64,000 nucleotides of DNA from Zhenhengia yiwuensis (GTDB lineage: Bacteria; Bacillota; Clostridia; Lachnospirales; Cellulosilyticaceae): the NCBI RefSeq assembly GCF_014384995.1, contig NZ_JACRSY010000017.1, positions 1 through 64,000 of the forward strand, given 5' to 3'. The translations under genes and the position numbers were made by a program. Below the pieces are notes generated by a model. It did not search any database and was not told the DNA's origin. It worked only from the letters and a program-made list of their open reading frames with translations. Positions 1 through 9,967 of this stretch are shown here, piece after piece (within the stretch, counting starts at the first letter, position 1; each line of letters begins with the position of its first letter).

Positions 1-15
1 ATAACTTCTTCTCAT
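1..15 (-). CDS. Possible start of a gene leaving the window
   Basis: An ATG on the minus strand at 15 is preceded by AAAGGTGG at a normal distance, so a gene probably begins here and runs off the left edge. Only five codons (MRRSY) are visible, too few to name a product. Confidence 0.35.
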
Positions 16-118
16 AAGTAGACCACCTTTCACTATTTTATCTTAACTTTGTGTCTACTTTATCATACCATGCCCAAGTTTTTATTTTTTTAGTTGTCTA
101 CTTGACGGGTAGCAGTTC

Positions 119-160
119 ACAACACATGATTCTTATAAATTTAAAGAAAACATGTGTTGT
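119..160. terminator. Perfect 10-bp inverted repeat downstream of hfq
   Basis: ACAACACATG at 119-128 pairs exactly with CATGTGTTGT at 151-160 around a 22-base AT-rich loop. It lies after hfq, but neither strand has a convincing T-run behind it. It may be an RNA 3' stabiliser or a regulator site rather than an intrinsic terminator. Confidence 0.35.
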
Positions 161-233
161 CATTATTTTCGTGCTATACATATGACGAGGGTTTTATATT
201 TTGTTAAATCCCTTGCATATCAATATTTGACTA

Positions 234-470
234 TTACTCTGTTGCTGATGCAATATTCAGGTTAATAGTTTTTGACGGACAAACAGTTGAAATAGCGTGT
301 TTATAGATCATATGTTGTTTGCCTTCACTTTCTAAAAGTACAACGAAATTATCAAACCCTCTAACTGTACCTTTAATTTGGAAACCGTTTGTTAAGAATA
401 CTGTAACAGACACACGGTCTCTTCTTAACTGATTTAAAAGTAAATCTTGAAGATTAATTGCTTTACTCAT
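234..470 (-). CDS. hfq: RNA chaperone Hfq
   Basis: Hfq is a hexameric Sm-like ring that binds small RNAs and U- or A-rich mRNA segments. The 78-residue product has the family's usual Gram-positive length. The N-terminal QDLLLNQLRR helix (8-17) leads into an Sm1 strand (VTVFLTNGFQIKG), and the Sm2 motif YKHAIS is at 56-61. It is the last gene of miaB-mutS-mutL-miaA-hfq, a linkage common in Clostridia. A strong AGGAGGGG precedes the ATG. The 157-bp gap behind miaA carries its own likely promoter, so hfq can probably be expressed apart from the operon. Confidence 0.96.
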   Translation of the reverse strand: MSKAINLQDLLLNQLRRDRVSVTVFLTNGFQIKGTVRGFDNFVVLLESEGKQHMIYKHAISTVCPSKTINLNIASATE

Positions 471-503
471 ATAATATACCCCTCCTAAGGATTTAATAGA
501 TTA

Positions 504-532
504 ATTGTATAGGATAATACTAAACTTGTCTA
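504..532 (-). promoter_or_regulatory. Probable hfq promoter
   Basis: On the minus strand TAGACA (527-532), a 17-base spacer and TACAAT (504-509) match five of six consensus bases in each box. The site is about 35 bp upstream of the hfq ATG, inside the miaA-hfq gap. Confidence 0.55.
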
Positions 533-627
533 TATATTGCGTAAATTTTCTAGTTCCATTACGGATAGTATAAACTGAATACTTCTTTATTATACATCTA
601 TTTCCAAATTTTATATAGTTTTTTGAC

Positions 628-1572
628 TTAGCTTTGTATTTTAGATTTCATAACATCTACTATTTTTTGTGCATCAAAATCATATTGATCTACAGGGATA
701 AAGATAGGTTTCGCTTGATGTCTAAGCCATGTAAGCTGTCTTTTAGCATAATGGCGTGTATTTTGTTTAAGTTTATCAATACAGGCATCAAGGGTAAGTT
801 CTCCTCTAAAGTAAGGATAGAACTCCTTATAGCCAATAGCTTTAATACTTGTTAAATCTTCTGAAAATCCTTCATCATAAAGTACTTTCACTTCTTCTAG
901 TAGCCCTTCATCCATCATCCTATCAATACGCCTATTAATACGATCATAAAGAACTTCACGATCCATATCTAGTGCAAAGAAGGTGTAGTCATAAGGAGAA
1001 GTTAGAGCTTCTCTTTTTTTGCGTTCTTTCTCATTATGCTTTGAAATAGGGACACCTGTTTGATGAAAATATTCTAAAGCGCGAATAACACGTTTTACAT
1101 TATTGGCATGAATAGCTTCAGCTGATACAGGGTCTACTTCTTGAAGACGTTTATGGAGTGAATCAGCTCCATTTATACGCACTTCTTTTTCAAGAGATTG
1201 ACGATAAGAAAGGTCTGTATCCGTTTCCTCAAACTGTGTATCAAATAAGATAGCATTTAAGTAAAAACCTGTACCTCCTACCAGAATAGGTACTTTACCA
1301 CGGATTGAAATCTCTTCAATATGACGTGTAACTTGCTCTTTAAACCATGAAATATTACAACCCTCAGTAGGTTCTAATACATCAATCATATAATGTGGAA
1401 TGCCTTCCATTTCTTCAGGACGCACTTTAGCTGTACCAATATCCATACGTCTGTAAACCTGCATAGAGTCACAGGAAATAATTTCACCGCCTATTTGTTG
1501 GGCGAGTAGTACACTAGACTTCGTTTTGCCTGATGCAGTAGGTCCTGCAATTAAAATAAGTTTTTTTTTCAT
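628..1572 (-). CDS. miaA: tRNA dimethylallyltransferase MiaA
   Basis: MiaA transfers a dimethylallyl group to N6 of A37 in tRNAs reading UNN codons. The P-loop GPTASGKT is at residues 10-17, followed by the DSMQVY motif at 35-40 and a GGTGFY motif near residue 100. The full length of 314 residues is usual for the family. It starts 9 bp after mutL, and MiaB acts on the same base (methylthiolation of i6A37), so the cluster encodes both steps of ms2i6A formation. Confidence 0.97.
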   Translation of the reverse strand: MKKKLILIAGPTASGKTKSSVLLAQQIGGEIISCDSMQVYRRMDIGTAKVRPEEMEGIPHYMIDVLEPTEGCNISWFKEQVTRHIEEISIRGKVPILVGGTGFYLNAILFDTQFEETDTDLSYRQSLEKEVRINGADSLHKRLQEVDPVSAEAIHANNVKRVIRALEYFHQTGVPISKHNEKERKKREALTSPYDYTFFALDMDREVLYDRINRRIDRMMDEGLLEEVKVLYDEGFSEDLTSIKAIGYKEFYPYFRGELTLDACIDKLKQNTRHYAKRQLTWLRHQAKPIFIPVDQYDFDAQKIVDVMKSKIQS

Positions 1573-1581
1573 TATTTCACC

Positions 1582-3585
1582 TTACTGTATACGTTTAAAG
1601 ATTTTTTCAATATCTGTCTTGCTGAGCTTAACAAGGGTAGGCCTGCCATGAGGACATGTATAAGGATTATCAAGGGTCAAAAGAGACTCAATTAATGCCT
1701 TGCATTCAGAAAAGGTTAACTGGTCATAAGCTTTAATGGCACTCTTACAAGCAAGCTGAATAATATGAGCCTCTTTCATTTCGTAGAGATTGGTTACCTT
1801 TTTAAGATCAATACTATCTAGCATATCTTTAAAAGCTGCTAGACTCATAGGTTGATTGAAAAGATATGGCACTTCACGAATCATAATAGATTCTTCCCCA
1901 AAAAGCTCAATACCAAAACCTAGCTTATTAAGTAATTCTAGGTTTTGTTCTATAAAGAGTAGCTCTCCCTTAGGAAGATTCATAGTTTCTGGTACAAGGA
2001 GTATTTGAGTAGATACATGACTTGTAGTAAAGTCTTTCATATACTGCTCATACATGACACGCTCATGGGCTGAATGTTGATCCATAATCATCACTTGATC
2101 GTTATATTCAAGGATCCAGTAGGTATTAAAAAGTTGGCCAATAATCTTGTAATCTAAACCTTCCACAGGCTTATAAGGCGCATTGACTTGTGCCGTTTCT
2201 TGATTCATATCATGTATCAGAGGGGATACCATAGATGTTTCAGCTACTGTATCTATTATCTTTATATGAGAAGATGGCGCTTCTACATATAAAGCTTGAC
2301 TTTCTTTCGCATGAGTACTAGGTATTTCTGCAGGTACACTTGGCAAAGCTGATGCCTCTTCACTTAATGAGGAAGAGGTCTTAGATGTATTTTCGAATAA
2401 TGGTTTATAAACTGTTTGAGCCACTTTGAAGTCTTCCTGACGTTTTAAAGGTGAGCTAGTCAGTTTACCAATATCATAAGATTTATTAAACTGAGGCTTA
2501 TCAAAGAAACTTTCTACACGTACCTGTGTTGGTACAGGTGTAGGTTCTTGTCTAGGCACTTTTAATGGTGTAAGACTAGTGAGTTTAGGAATAAGATTCT
2601 CAGCTGATAAATGATGATGTACGCCTTCATACACAGCATTATAAATACGGTCACTCTCTTTAAAACGTACTTCTAATTTCGTTGGGTGCACGTTTACATC
2701 TACTTCCTCAGGTGCTAGATTAAGGTGCAGTATAATAAAAGGAAACTTGCCAATAGTAATAAGTGTTTTGTAAGCTTCTTCTACGGCTTTTTGAAGCAAT
2801 GGACTTTTAATATAACGGCCATTAATGAAGAAAAACTCATAATTACGATTAGCGCGTGCAAGCGTCGCTAATCCACATAAGCCAGAAAGTTCTATGCCAT
2901 CTTTTTCATAATGAAAAGGAATTGTATCCTTAGCTGTTTCTTTGCCATAGAGGCTAAAGACACATCTTTGAAGATCATATCCTCCATTAGTTTGAAAGAT
3001 AAGCTTATTATTTTGAATATATTTAATAGCAATTTCAGGATGTGCTAAGGCAAGTTTATATACTACATCAGCAATTTTACTAGCTTCTGTTGAAACAGTC
3101 TTTAAAAAGGCCCTTCTAGCAGGTACATTGTAAAAAAGCTGTCTCATAATAAAGGTGGTTCCAGCTGGGCAGGCAATCTCTTCACTGCTGATGATTTTAC
3201 CGGCTTCTACTTCTACCCTTTTACCTGTTAAGTCATGAGGTGTCTTTGTAAGAAGTTCTACTTTTGAGACAGCCCCTATACTTGCAAGGGCCTCACCACG
3301 AAAGCCTAAGGATAAGACATGAGATAAATCTTCAGCTGTCTGAATCTTACTTGTAGCATGTCTTAAGAAGGCGATCTCTACTTCATCTTTTGGAATACCT
3401 TTGCCATTGTCTGTAATACGAATGAGGTCAATGCCTCCATTTTTAATTTCTACAGTAATAGAAGAAGCTTTGGCATCGATACTATTTTCTACAAGTTCTT
3501 TTACAACAGATGCTGGTCTTTCTACTACTTCACCAGCAGCAATCTTATTAATAGTATGAGTATCTAATAATTTAATAAGTGCCAA
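1582..3585 (-). CDS. mutL: DNA mismatch repair protein MutL
   Basis: MutL couples mismatch recognition by MutS to strand incision. The GHKL ATPase domain shows ENSIDA (33-38), DNGKGIP and FRGEALASIG. The C-terminal domain near residue 500 has DQHSAHERVMYE, a slight variant of the DQHA(X)2E(X)4E endonuclease motif, and CPHGRP near the end. This points to a nicking MutL, as expected where MutH is absent. The start is a TTG with GGAAG seven bases upstream. The linker between domains (about 330-460) is Pro/Ser/Thr-rich and low in complexity. Confidence 0.96.
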   Translation of the reverse strand: MALIKLLDTHTINKIAAGEVVERPASVVKELVENSIDAKASSITVEIKNGGIDLIRITDNGKGIPKDEVEIAFLRHATSKIQTAEDLSHVLSLGFRGEALASIGAVSKVELLTKTPHDLTGKRVEVEAGKIISSEEIACPAGTTFIMRQLFYNVPARRAFLKTVSTEASKIADVVYKLALAHPEIAIKYIQNNKLIFQTNGGYDLQRCVFSLYGKETAKDTIPFHYEKDGIELSGLCGLATLARANRNYEFFFINGRYIKSPLLQKAVEEAYKTLITIGKFPFIILHLNLAPEEVDVNVHPTKLEVRFKESDRIYNAVYEGVHHHLSAENLIPKLTSLTPLKVPRQEPTPVPTQVRVESFFDKPQFNKSYDIGKLTSSPLKRQEDFKVAQTVYKPLFENTSKTSSSLSEEASALPSVPAEIPSTHAKESQALYVEAPSSHIKIIDTVAETSMVSPLIHDMNQETAQVNAPYKPVEGLDYKIIGQLFNTYWILEYNDQVMIMDQHSAHERVMYEQYMKDFTTSHVSTQILLVPETMNLPKGELLFIEQNLELLNKLGFGIELFGEESIMIREVPYLFNQPMSLAAFKDMLDSIDLKKVTNLYEMKEAHIIQLACKSAIKAYDQLTFSECKALIESLLTLDNPYTCPHGRPTLVKLSKTDIEKIFKRIQ

Positions 3586-3597
3586 TCAATCACTTCC

Positions 3598-6264
3598 TTA
3601 AGCCTTTATTTTCTTTTTTAAATCATACAGAATCTGCATAGCTTGCAAAGGCGTAATGTCCATAATATCTAGATTTTCTAAAGTTTTAACAATTTCACTT
3701 TCTGTATGAGAAACAAATAAATCTAGTTGCTCAGGCACAGCAGATACTACTGGTTCTACAGCAATTTGCTTAGCTGTTTCTATTAGAGGCACCGTTTTAG
3801 AAGAAGTTTGAACCACATCACGTAAGTCTCGTGAAGAAGCCTGTTCGATAGAATCCATAATTTCATGGGCACGGTCTAAAACCTCTTTTGGAAGACCAGC
3901 AAGGTTAGCTACTTGTATACCATAACTATGGTCTACGCTACCAGGAATAATCTTATGGAGGAAAATAATAGTTTCCCCCATTTCTTTAACCTGAATACAG
4001 TAGTTTTTAAGTGAAGGAATGGTATCTGCTAATTCAGTAAGTTCATGATAGTGGGTAGCAAAAAGGGTTTTAGCACCTAGTTTATTCGGATTAGCAATAT
4101 GCTCAATAATAGCCCAAGCAATACTAAGTCCATCAATAGTGCTTGTTCCACGACCAATTTCATCTAAAATTAAAAGACTCTTTTGGGTAGCATGATGTAA
4201 GATATTTGAAACCTCCATCATTTCTACCATAAAGGTACTTTGCCCAGAAGCTAAGTCATCTGATGCCCCTACTCTTGTAAAGATACGGTCTACTACACCA
4301 ATATGAGCTGATGTAGCAGGTACAAAGGAACCAATCTGTGCCATAAGTACAATAAGAGCTGTTTGACGCATAAAGGTAGATTTACCCGCCATATTTGGAC
4401 CTGTAATAAGGTTAATTTGATGATCAGCTTGATCAAGGTAAACATCATTGGCAATAAATTGATGATGACCAATAATATTTTCCACTACTGGATGGCGTCC
4501 ATCTTGAATATCAATACAATCAGAGTCGTCGATAAGTGGTTTAACATAATTATTAACCTCAGCCGCTGTAGCTAGTGAGCATAGCATATCTAAAGAGGCA
4601 ATAACACCTGACATTCTAAGCAGTCTATCCATATGGGATGCAATAAAGTCACGTAACTCAGTAAAAAGCGTATATTCGAGTGCTTGTAATTTTTCATCTG
4701 CCCCTAGAATTTTCTCTTCTATGGTTTTTAAGTCCTCTGTAATATAACGCTCACAGTTCGATAGAGTTTGCTTGCGAATAAAATAGTCTGGTACAAGATT
4801 ACTATAAGAGTTGGTTACCTCAAGGAAATAGCCAAAGACTTTGTTATATTTAATTTTTAGGTTTTTAATACCTGTCTTTTCTTTTTCCTTCGCCTCTACT
4901 TCGCAAAGCCAGTTCGTACCATGCGTTTTAATTTGACGTAGTTCATCAATGTCGCTGTTATAGCCTGTTTTGATAAGTCCTCCCTCACGTAAAGAGATAG
5001 GTGGTTCTTCTATAATGGCTACATCAATACGTTCAAATAAGTCTGAAAGTAAATCGAACTTTTCATATAGCCCTTTAAGAAGTGGGCTTGAAGCATTTTC
5101 AAGACTTGTATAAATATCTGGTAATACACCTAAAGATTGCTTAAGTGCAATGAGGTCTTTAGCATTGCACGTACCATAGGAGATTTTACCTACTAGTCTT
5201 TCAATATCGTAGATGGCATTTAAATAATCTTTTAACTCTTCTCTTAAGAATACATTGTCTTTTAGTTCTGAAGTTGCTTCAAGACGGTCATTAATAGCAT
5301 CTTTATGAATAAGGGGCTGCTCTACACACTTTCTAAGATAACGTGCTCCCATAGCTGTATGGGTATGATCAAGTACATGTAAAAGAGAGCCCTTACGTTT
5401 TTTCTCACGGAGCGTTTCTGTAAGTTCCAGATTACGTCTTGTCGAACTATCTAAGAGCATAAACTCATTCACATTGTAATAGCTTATATGACTTAAGTGA
5501 GAAAGTTCATTCTTCTGCGTTTCTTTTAAGTAATTTAATAAACTAGATGCAGCCAGTATACATGCAGGATGTTGACTAAGTCCAATACCGTCAAGACTTA
5601 ATATGTTGAAATGACTTAGAAGTAATTTTTCACTTAGATCTCTATCAAGAACATGAGCTGGAATCATTTCAACTACTGCATTAAAACGGTCTTTAAGTGT
5701 ATCTTTAAGTTTTGTTTCTGTGAAGGTAACTTCATCTAGCATACATTCAACAGGTGCGAATTTAGCAAGTTCATCAAGTAACTTATGCTCCCCTTCTGTA
5801 TTAGCAAGCTCGGTTACAAGCCATTCACCTGTGGTAACATCGCAAAGGCTTAACCCATACTGTTCATTTACGCTTGTAATAGAAACAATATAATTATTTT
5901 TACCTTCTTGAATCGTATTACCTTCTAAAATAGTCCCTGGTGTGACAATGCGTACTACATCACGTTTTACAATCCCTTTAGAAGCTGAAGGGTCTTCAAC
6001 TTGTTCACATATAGCTACTTTATAACCTTTTTCTACAAGACGGGCTACATAGTTGTCTGCTGCATGGAACGGTACCCCACACATAGGGGCACGTTCAGGC
6101 AGGCCACAATCACGTCCTGTCAAAGTAATTTCGAGCTCTCGAGAAGCTGTTTTAGCATCTTCAAAAAACATTTCATAAAAGTCACCCAGTCTAAAGAATA
6201 AAATACAGTCTGGATTGGCTTCCTTGATGTCTAAATACTGTCTCATCATAGGTGTTACGTTCAT
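3598..6264 (-). CDS. mutS: DNA mismatch repair protein MutS
   Basis: MutS binds mismatches and small loops, then recruits MutL. The N-terminal mismatch-reading FYE is at residues 29-31. The C-terminal ATPase has GPNMAGKST near 621 and a downstream DEIGRGTST. I prefer the ATG at 6264, giving 888 residues with GAAGGTGG just upstream, over an in-frame GTG nine bases earlier that would overlap this site. It lies 12 bp behind miaB and 12 bp ahead of mutL. Confidence 0.97.
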   Translation of the reverse strand: MNVTPMMRQYLDIKEANPDCILFFRLGDFYEMFFEDAKTASRELEITLTGRDCGLPERAPMCGVPFHAADNYVARLVEKGYKVAICEQVEDPSASKGIVKRDVVRIVTPGTILEGNTIQEGKNNYIVSITSVNEQYGLSLCDVTTGEWLVTELANTEGEHKLLDELAKFAPVECMLDEVTFTETKLKDTLKDRFNAVVEMIPAHVLDRDLSEKLLLSHFNILSLDGIGLSQHPACILAASSLLNYLKETQKNELSHLSHISYYNVNEFMLLDSSTRRNLELTETLREKKRKGSLLHVLDHTHTAMGARYLRKCVEQPLIHKDAINDRLEATSELKDNVFLREELKDYLNAIYDIERLVGKISYGTCNAKDLIALKQSLGVLPDIYTSLENASSPLLKGLYEKFDLLSDLFERIDVAIIEEPPISLREGGLIKTGYNSDIDELRQIKTHGTNWLCEVEAKEKEKTGIKNLKIKYNKVFGYFLEVTNSYSNLVPDYFIRKQTLSNCERYITEDLKTIEEKILGADEKLQALEYTLFTELRDFIASHMDRLLRMSGVIASLDMLCSLATAAEVNNYVKPLIDDSDCIDIQDGRHPVVENIIGHHQFIANDVYLDQADHQINLITGPNMAGKSTFMRQTALIVLMAQIGSFVPATSAHIGVVDRIFTRVGASDDLASGQSTFMVEMMEVSNILHHATQKSLLILDEIGRGTSTIDGLSIAWAIIEHIANPNKLGAKTLFATHYHELTELADTIPSLKNYCIQVKEMGETIIFLHKIIPGSVDHSYGIQVANLAGLPKEVLDRAHEIMDSIEQASSRDLRDVVQTSSKTVPLIETAKQIAVEPVVSAVPEQLDLFVSHTESEIVKTLENLDIMDITPLQAMQILYDLKKKIKA

Positions 6265-6276
6265 ATTAACCACCTT

Positions 6277-7686
6277 CTATAAACAAGTACCTACTAAATA
6301 GTGGGTTTTGTTCTCTGTTATTTTAACTGCTCTAGTTTGTCCGATTAAACTATGATCTGCTTTAGCATGAACTAAGAGGCCTTCACTTGTACGACCACTT
6401 AAAAGCTCTGGGTTTTGTTTGTTAACCTCTTCAAATAAAACACTTACTTCTTGTTCTAAGAAAGTATGCATATAATCAGCTTGCATACTGTTTACAAGAT
6501 CAAGTAATCTATTGAAGCGTTCTTTAGTTACATCTTCTGGCACTTGGTCTTCCATAGTAGCAGCTGGTGTACCTGTACGTTTAGAATAAATGAAAGTAAA
6601 GGCACTTGAGAAACCTACTTGTCTTACAACATCCATTGTTTCTTCAAAGTCTTCATCTGTTTCACCAGGGAAACCAACAATAATATCTGTTGTAAGAGCA
6701 ATATTTGGCATAGCTTCTTTTACTTTGCGTACAAGCTCTAAATAGCTTTCTTTTGTATAATGACGATTCATACGTCTTAATACTTCGCTGCTACCAGCTT
6801 GGAATGGTAAATGTAGGCTATTACATACTTTTTCACATTCTGCCATAGCTGTAATGAGCTCATCACTTAAATCTTTAGGATGTGAAGTCATAAAACGAAT
6901 ACGTTCTAAACCTTCAATTGCATTTACCTCACGTAGAAGCTGAGCAAAAGTCATAGGCTCTTCTAAGTTCTTACCATAAGAGTTAACATTTTGGCCAAGG
7001 AGCATAATTTCTTTAACACCATCTGCAACAAGTGTGCGAATTTCATTTAAGATATCTTCTTTTTTACGACTGCGTTCACGGCCTCTTACGTAAGGCACGA
7101 TGCAGTAAGTGCAGAAGTTATTACAGCCAAACATAATGTTAACGCAAGATTTAAATGGATATTTACGTTCACTTGGAAGGTCTTCTACAATATCTTGATG
7201 AGAATCCCAAATATCAATAACAGCTTTACCTGTTTCAAAACGTGTTTGAAGGAGCTCTGGTAATTTATATAAGTTATAAGTTCCAAAGATTATATCTACA
7301 TGTCTATAGTTTTTCTTTAAGTTTTCAAGTACTACATCTTGTTGCATCATACAACCACAAAGAGCAATTAGTAAATCTGGTTTTTTACGTTTTAAAAGTT
7401 TTAAGTAGCCTAATTTACCGAATATTTTCTTTTCAGCATTCTCTCTAACGCAGCATGTATTGTAAAGAATTAAATCTGCTTCAGCTTCTTTATCTGTTTC
7501 AATATACCCTATTTGTTTCAACATCCCTTGGATTTTTTCAGAATCGTGGGCATTCATTTGGCAACCAAATGTAGAGATGCAGAATTTAAGATTTTTGTCT
7601 TTTATATGTTGTGACAGCTGGGCAATAATATCCATCTGTCTTTTTGCTTCTACTGTAGTAATTTTAATTTCTTTTCTTTCTCCCAT
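6277..7686 (-). CDS. miaB: tRNA-2-methylthio-N6-dimethylallyladenosine synthase MiaB
   Basis: MiaB is a radical-SAM methylthiotransferase that converts i6A37 to ms2i6A37 in tRNA. The N-terminal UPF0004 domain carries three cluster cysteines (FGCQMN, NTCCVRENA, LCGCMMQ). The radical-SAM CxxxCxxC is in GCNNFCTYC near 187-195, and a TRAM-like domain ends the protein. At 469 residues it is full length. It is the first gene of the five-gene minus-strand operon and is preceded by AAGGAGG. Confidence 0.96.
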   Translation of the reverse strand: MGERKEIKITTVEAKRQMDIIAQLSQHIKDKNLKFCISTFGCQMNAHDSEKIQGMLKQIGYIETDKEAEADLILYNTCCVRENAEKKIFGKLGYLKLLKRKKPDLLIALCGCMMQQDVVLENLKKNYRHVDIIFGTYNLYKLPELLQTRFETGKAVIDIWDSHQDIVEDLPSERKYPFKSCVNIMFGCNNFCTYCIVPYVRGRERSRKKEDILNEIRTLVADGVKEIMLLGQNVNSYGKNLEEPMTFAQLLREVNAIEGLERIRFMTSHPKDLSDELITAMAECEKVCNSLHLPFQAGSSEVLRRMNRHYTKESYLELVRKVKEAMPNIALTTDIIVGFPGETDEDFEETMDVVRQVGFSSAFTFIYSKRTGTPAATMEDQVPEDVTKERFNRLLDLVNSMQADYMHTFLEQEVSVLFEEVNKQNPELLSGRTSEGLLVHAKADHSLIGQTRAVKITENKTHYLVGTCL

Positions 7687-7776
7687 AAGGACCTCCTTAA
7701 TTTTTTCAGTACTTTATTATAACATAATATCTAAAAAAAAATAAGGATAGTTATTAAACAAGAGCAATTTGTAAAA

Positions 7777-7807
7777 ATAGAGCTAGAACTGTCATTCTAG
7801 CTCTATT
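7777..7807. terminator. Perfect 13-bp hairpin between two divergent genes
   Basis: AATAGAGCTAGAA (7777-7789) pairs exactly with TTCTAGCTCTATT (7795-7807), with T-rich bases on both outer sides. It looks like a bidirectional intrinsic terminator, yet its neighbours miaB and the 7903 gene point away from it. Confidence 0.5.
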
Positions 7808-7902
7808 TTCCTATTAGGTTTCTACCATATTTTCCATCTATAAATTTTAAAAATTTACAAAACCTATAAAGTAAGGATTTTTGATATGAAAGGAGCATCC
7901 CC

Positions 7903-9105
7903 TTGAAAAAATGTAGCTATTGCAAAAAGTTTATAATAGCCACAATACTTGTTAGTATAGGCTTATCTAGTAGCATTTATGCTACTGAAACGACTTACCT
8001 AGATGATTTACCTATTGAAATTGAACTTCCTGTTTTGCCAGAGCCACCGACAGAAGATACGGTATTGGATCAAAATACACCTTCTGATAATCCTCATCCT
8101 TTATCAGAGGAAGAATTACAAGCTAAGTTTTTAGAAATTTTAAAAGGGATTCTTGAAAGTCGTAATCAAGACCTTCTTAAAACAGATATAGAACATTTAA
8201 AAGATCTTTATGATACACATATTAAAACAGGGTTATATGCCTTTGAACATGAAGAGATTAAAGCTAAATATTTAAAAAACTGGGCAGATAAACAAGGGAT
8301 TACTTTCCACGATATTCATTCCCAGATTCATATGCGTAAAGTACGTGATAGAGGAAATGGACTTTTTGGAATGACTTGTAATGTGGCTACAGAATTTACG
8401 TATAGTTATACGGATAGCCCTGAAGCAATCACTTCTTTCAAATTAGGTACTTCTCACTATATTCATCTTCAAGAGAAAGATGGTACTTATAAAATCGTAA
8501 AAGAATGGTATACAGACCCCTTTGCAGACTCTTTAGATATTACTAACGAGAAATCCGAAGAAATGAAGCAGTTCATCCTGAATCATAAAGCTCCAGATTA
8601 TAAAATAGATGAACGTACACAGAAGGCTGTGGATTATGCTCATATGTGGTGTGGTATTGGTGAAGGAGAGAACTTATTTAGATACAATAAAAAGTATTTA
8701 AATTGTAACCCAAGAGGTGGGGACTGTGCCAACTTTGCTTCACAGATTCTTTATGAAGGAGGTGGATTTAAAAAGAATGGTACCTGGAATTATACAAATG
8801 ATGGAACTAAGGCATGGCTGAATGCACAGGCTTTTAAAAATTATTGGGTAGGTAGTGGACGTGCTTCCTACATCGCTAAGGGAAGTTATAAAGAAGTTTA
8901 TCAATCAGCCTACCAGCTTCGTCCTGGCGATATTGTAGCTTATGAGAAAAAAGGCCGTATCACGCATGTTTCTACTGTAACAGGATTAGATTCAAAAGGT
9001 TATCCACTTGTAACATGCCATAATACAGATAGGCTTCTTGTTCCTTATGATTTAGGATGGAGTAATAAATCTATTACCTTCCATTTGATAGATGTACATT
9101 ATTAA
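7903..9105 (+). CDS. Secreted amidase-domain protein (Amidase_6-like)
   Basis: This 400-residue protein has a signal-peptide-like N-terminus (KKFIIATILVSIGLSSS) and a Pro/Glu-rich linker. The C-terminal domain contains GGDCANFASQILYEGG, the hallmark of the putative amidase family related to NlpC/P60 enzymes (Cys nucleophile in DCxNFxSQ). A later His is in RITHVSTVTG and an Asn in CHNTDR. A cell-wall or secreted-peptide hydrolase is likely. The TTG start has AAAGGAG seven bases before it. It converges on another wall amidase and shares a terminator with it. The substrate is not known. Confidence 0.8.
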   Translation: MKKCSYCKKFIIATILVSIGLSSSIYATETTYLDDLPIEIELPVLPEPPTEDTVLDQNTPSDNPHPLSEEELQAKFLEILKGILESRNQDLLKTDIEHLKDLYDTHIKTGLYAFEHEEIKAKYLKNWADKQGITFHDIHSQIHMRKVRDRGNGLFGMTCNVATEFTYSYTDSPEAITSFKLGTSHYIHLQEKDGTYKIVKEWYTDPFADSLDITNEKSEEMKQFILNHKAPDYKIDERTQKAVDYAHMWCGIGEGENLFRYNKKYLNCNPRGGDCANFASQILYEGGGFKKNGTWNYTNDGTKAWLNAQAFKNYWVGSGRASYIAKGSYKEVYQSAYQLRPGDIVAYEKKGRITHVSTVTGLDSKGYPLVTCHNTDRLLVPYDLGWSNKSITFHLIDVHY

Positions 9106-9107
9106 AA

Positions 9108-9146
9108 AAAGAAGTGCTTGCAAAAATAATTTGCAAGCACTTCTTT
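9108..9146. terminator. Bidirectional terminator between convergent amidase genes
   Basis: AAAGAAGTGCTTGCAAA (9108-9124) and TTTGCAAGCACTTCTTT (9130-9146) form a perfect 17-bp stem with a five-base loop. A- and T-runs lie on both sides, serving the converging genes at 7903-9105 and 9147-9902. Confidence 0.9.
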
Positions 9147-9902
9147 TTATTGCTCATTGTCTCGGTACATATCTAATGCTTCTACAACAGCTTCCATTAG
9201 CTTGTGTTGGTAGCTTGGGTCGGAAAGCATACGGTCTTCATTATAATTACTCATAAAGCCCATTTCAAAGATCACTACTGGAACGCGTGACCAGTTAAAA
9301 CCAGTCATATCTCCTCGTTCAAAAATACCATTTACTTTAACACCCTTTTCTTTGAGCGCAGTTTTTAGGCACTCTGCATAGGCATTACTCTTTTCGTAAA
9401 TACCGCTCGTATATTTACTTGTCTTGGAAGGAACAAGTAAGGTTGCGCCTGTTTTACCGCTGTTTCCAATGCTATCACAATGAATACGTATAGTCATTTG
9501 AGCACCTTTTTGATTGGCGAATTCAGCACGTTCAGCATTACTAATATTAACATCATGACTTTCACGTGTCATATAAACGGTATAACCTTTTTCTTCAAGA
9601 AGCTGTTTAAGAATCATAGAAGCTTCAAGATTTACTACATATTCAGCTTTTTTTGTAGCCACGCCTGCTGTACCAGAAGAAACTCGAGCTTTTCTTTGAC
9701 CACTACCAGGCGCTACGGCTTCACTTTTACCATCTCCTTTGGCTTGGTGCCCAGGATCGATACAGACGATAAAGGATGGTTTTTCAGGTTCACTAGGTGC
9801 AGGAGGTTCTGGAAGGTCAATAGGTTCAAGGCCATAAGTTGGTATAAGGCTACTTAGGGTAACAAGTATTAAAAGTAGCACAAATAAACGTAATTTTTTC
9901 AT
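9147..9902 (-). CDS. N-acetylmuramoyl-L-alanine amidase (Amidase_3, CwlD-like)
   Basis: A zinc amidase that cuts the bond between N-acetylmuramic acid and L-alanine in peptidoglycan. The signal peptide (LRLFVLLLILVTLSSL) is followed by a short proline-rich stretch. The Amidase_3 domain shows CIDPGHQ (first zinc His), a Glu in the EASMIL helix, RIHCDS (second zinc His) and EMGFMSN near the end (catalytic Glu). The length of 251 residues is typical, with no separate wall-binding repeats. A sporulation role like CwlD is possible but not shown. Confidence 0.88.
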   Translation of the reverse strand: MKKLRLFVLLLILVTLSSLIPTYGLEPIDLPEPPAPSEPEKPSFIVCIDPGHQAKGDGKSEAVAPGSGQRKARVSSGTAGVATKKAEYVVNLEASMILKQLLEEKGYTVYMTRESHDVNISNAERAEFANQKGAQMTIRIHCDSIGNSGKTGATLLVPSKTSKYTSGIYEKSNAYAECLKTALKEKGVKVNGIFERGDMTGFNWSRVPVVIFEMGFMSNYNEDRMLSDPSYQHKLMEAVVEALDMYRDNEQ

Positions 9903-9967
9903 GGTTTATTCTCCTTTTAAGCAATCTTATCTTTATATAAAGTGTGCTTAAAAGAGGGAAATTATAC

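Noticed and set aside
9480..9857. 125-codon plus-strand frame
   Set aside because: Antisense to the Amidase_3 gene; no family features.
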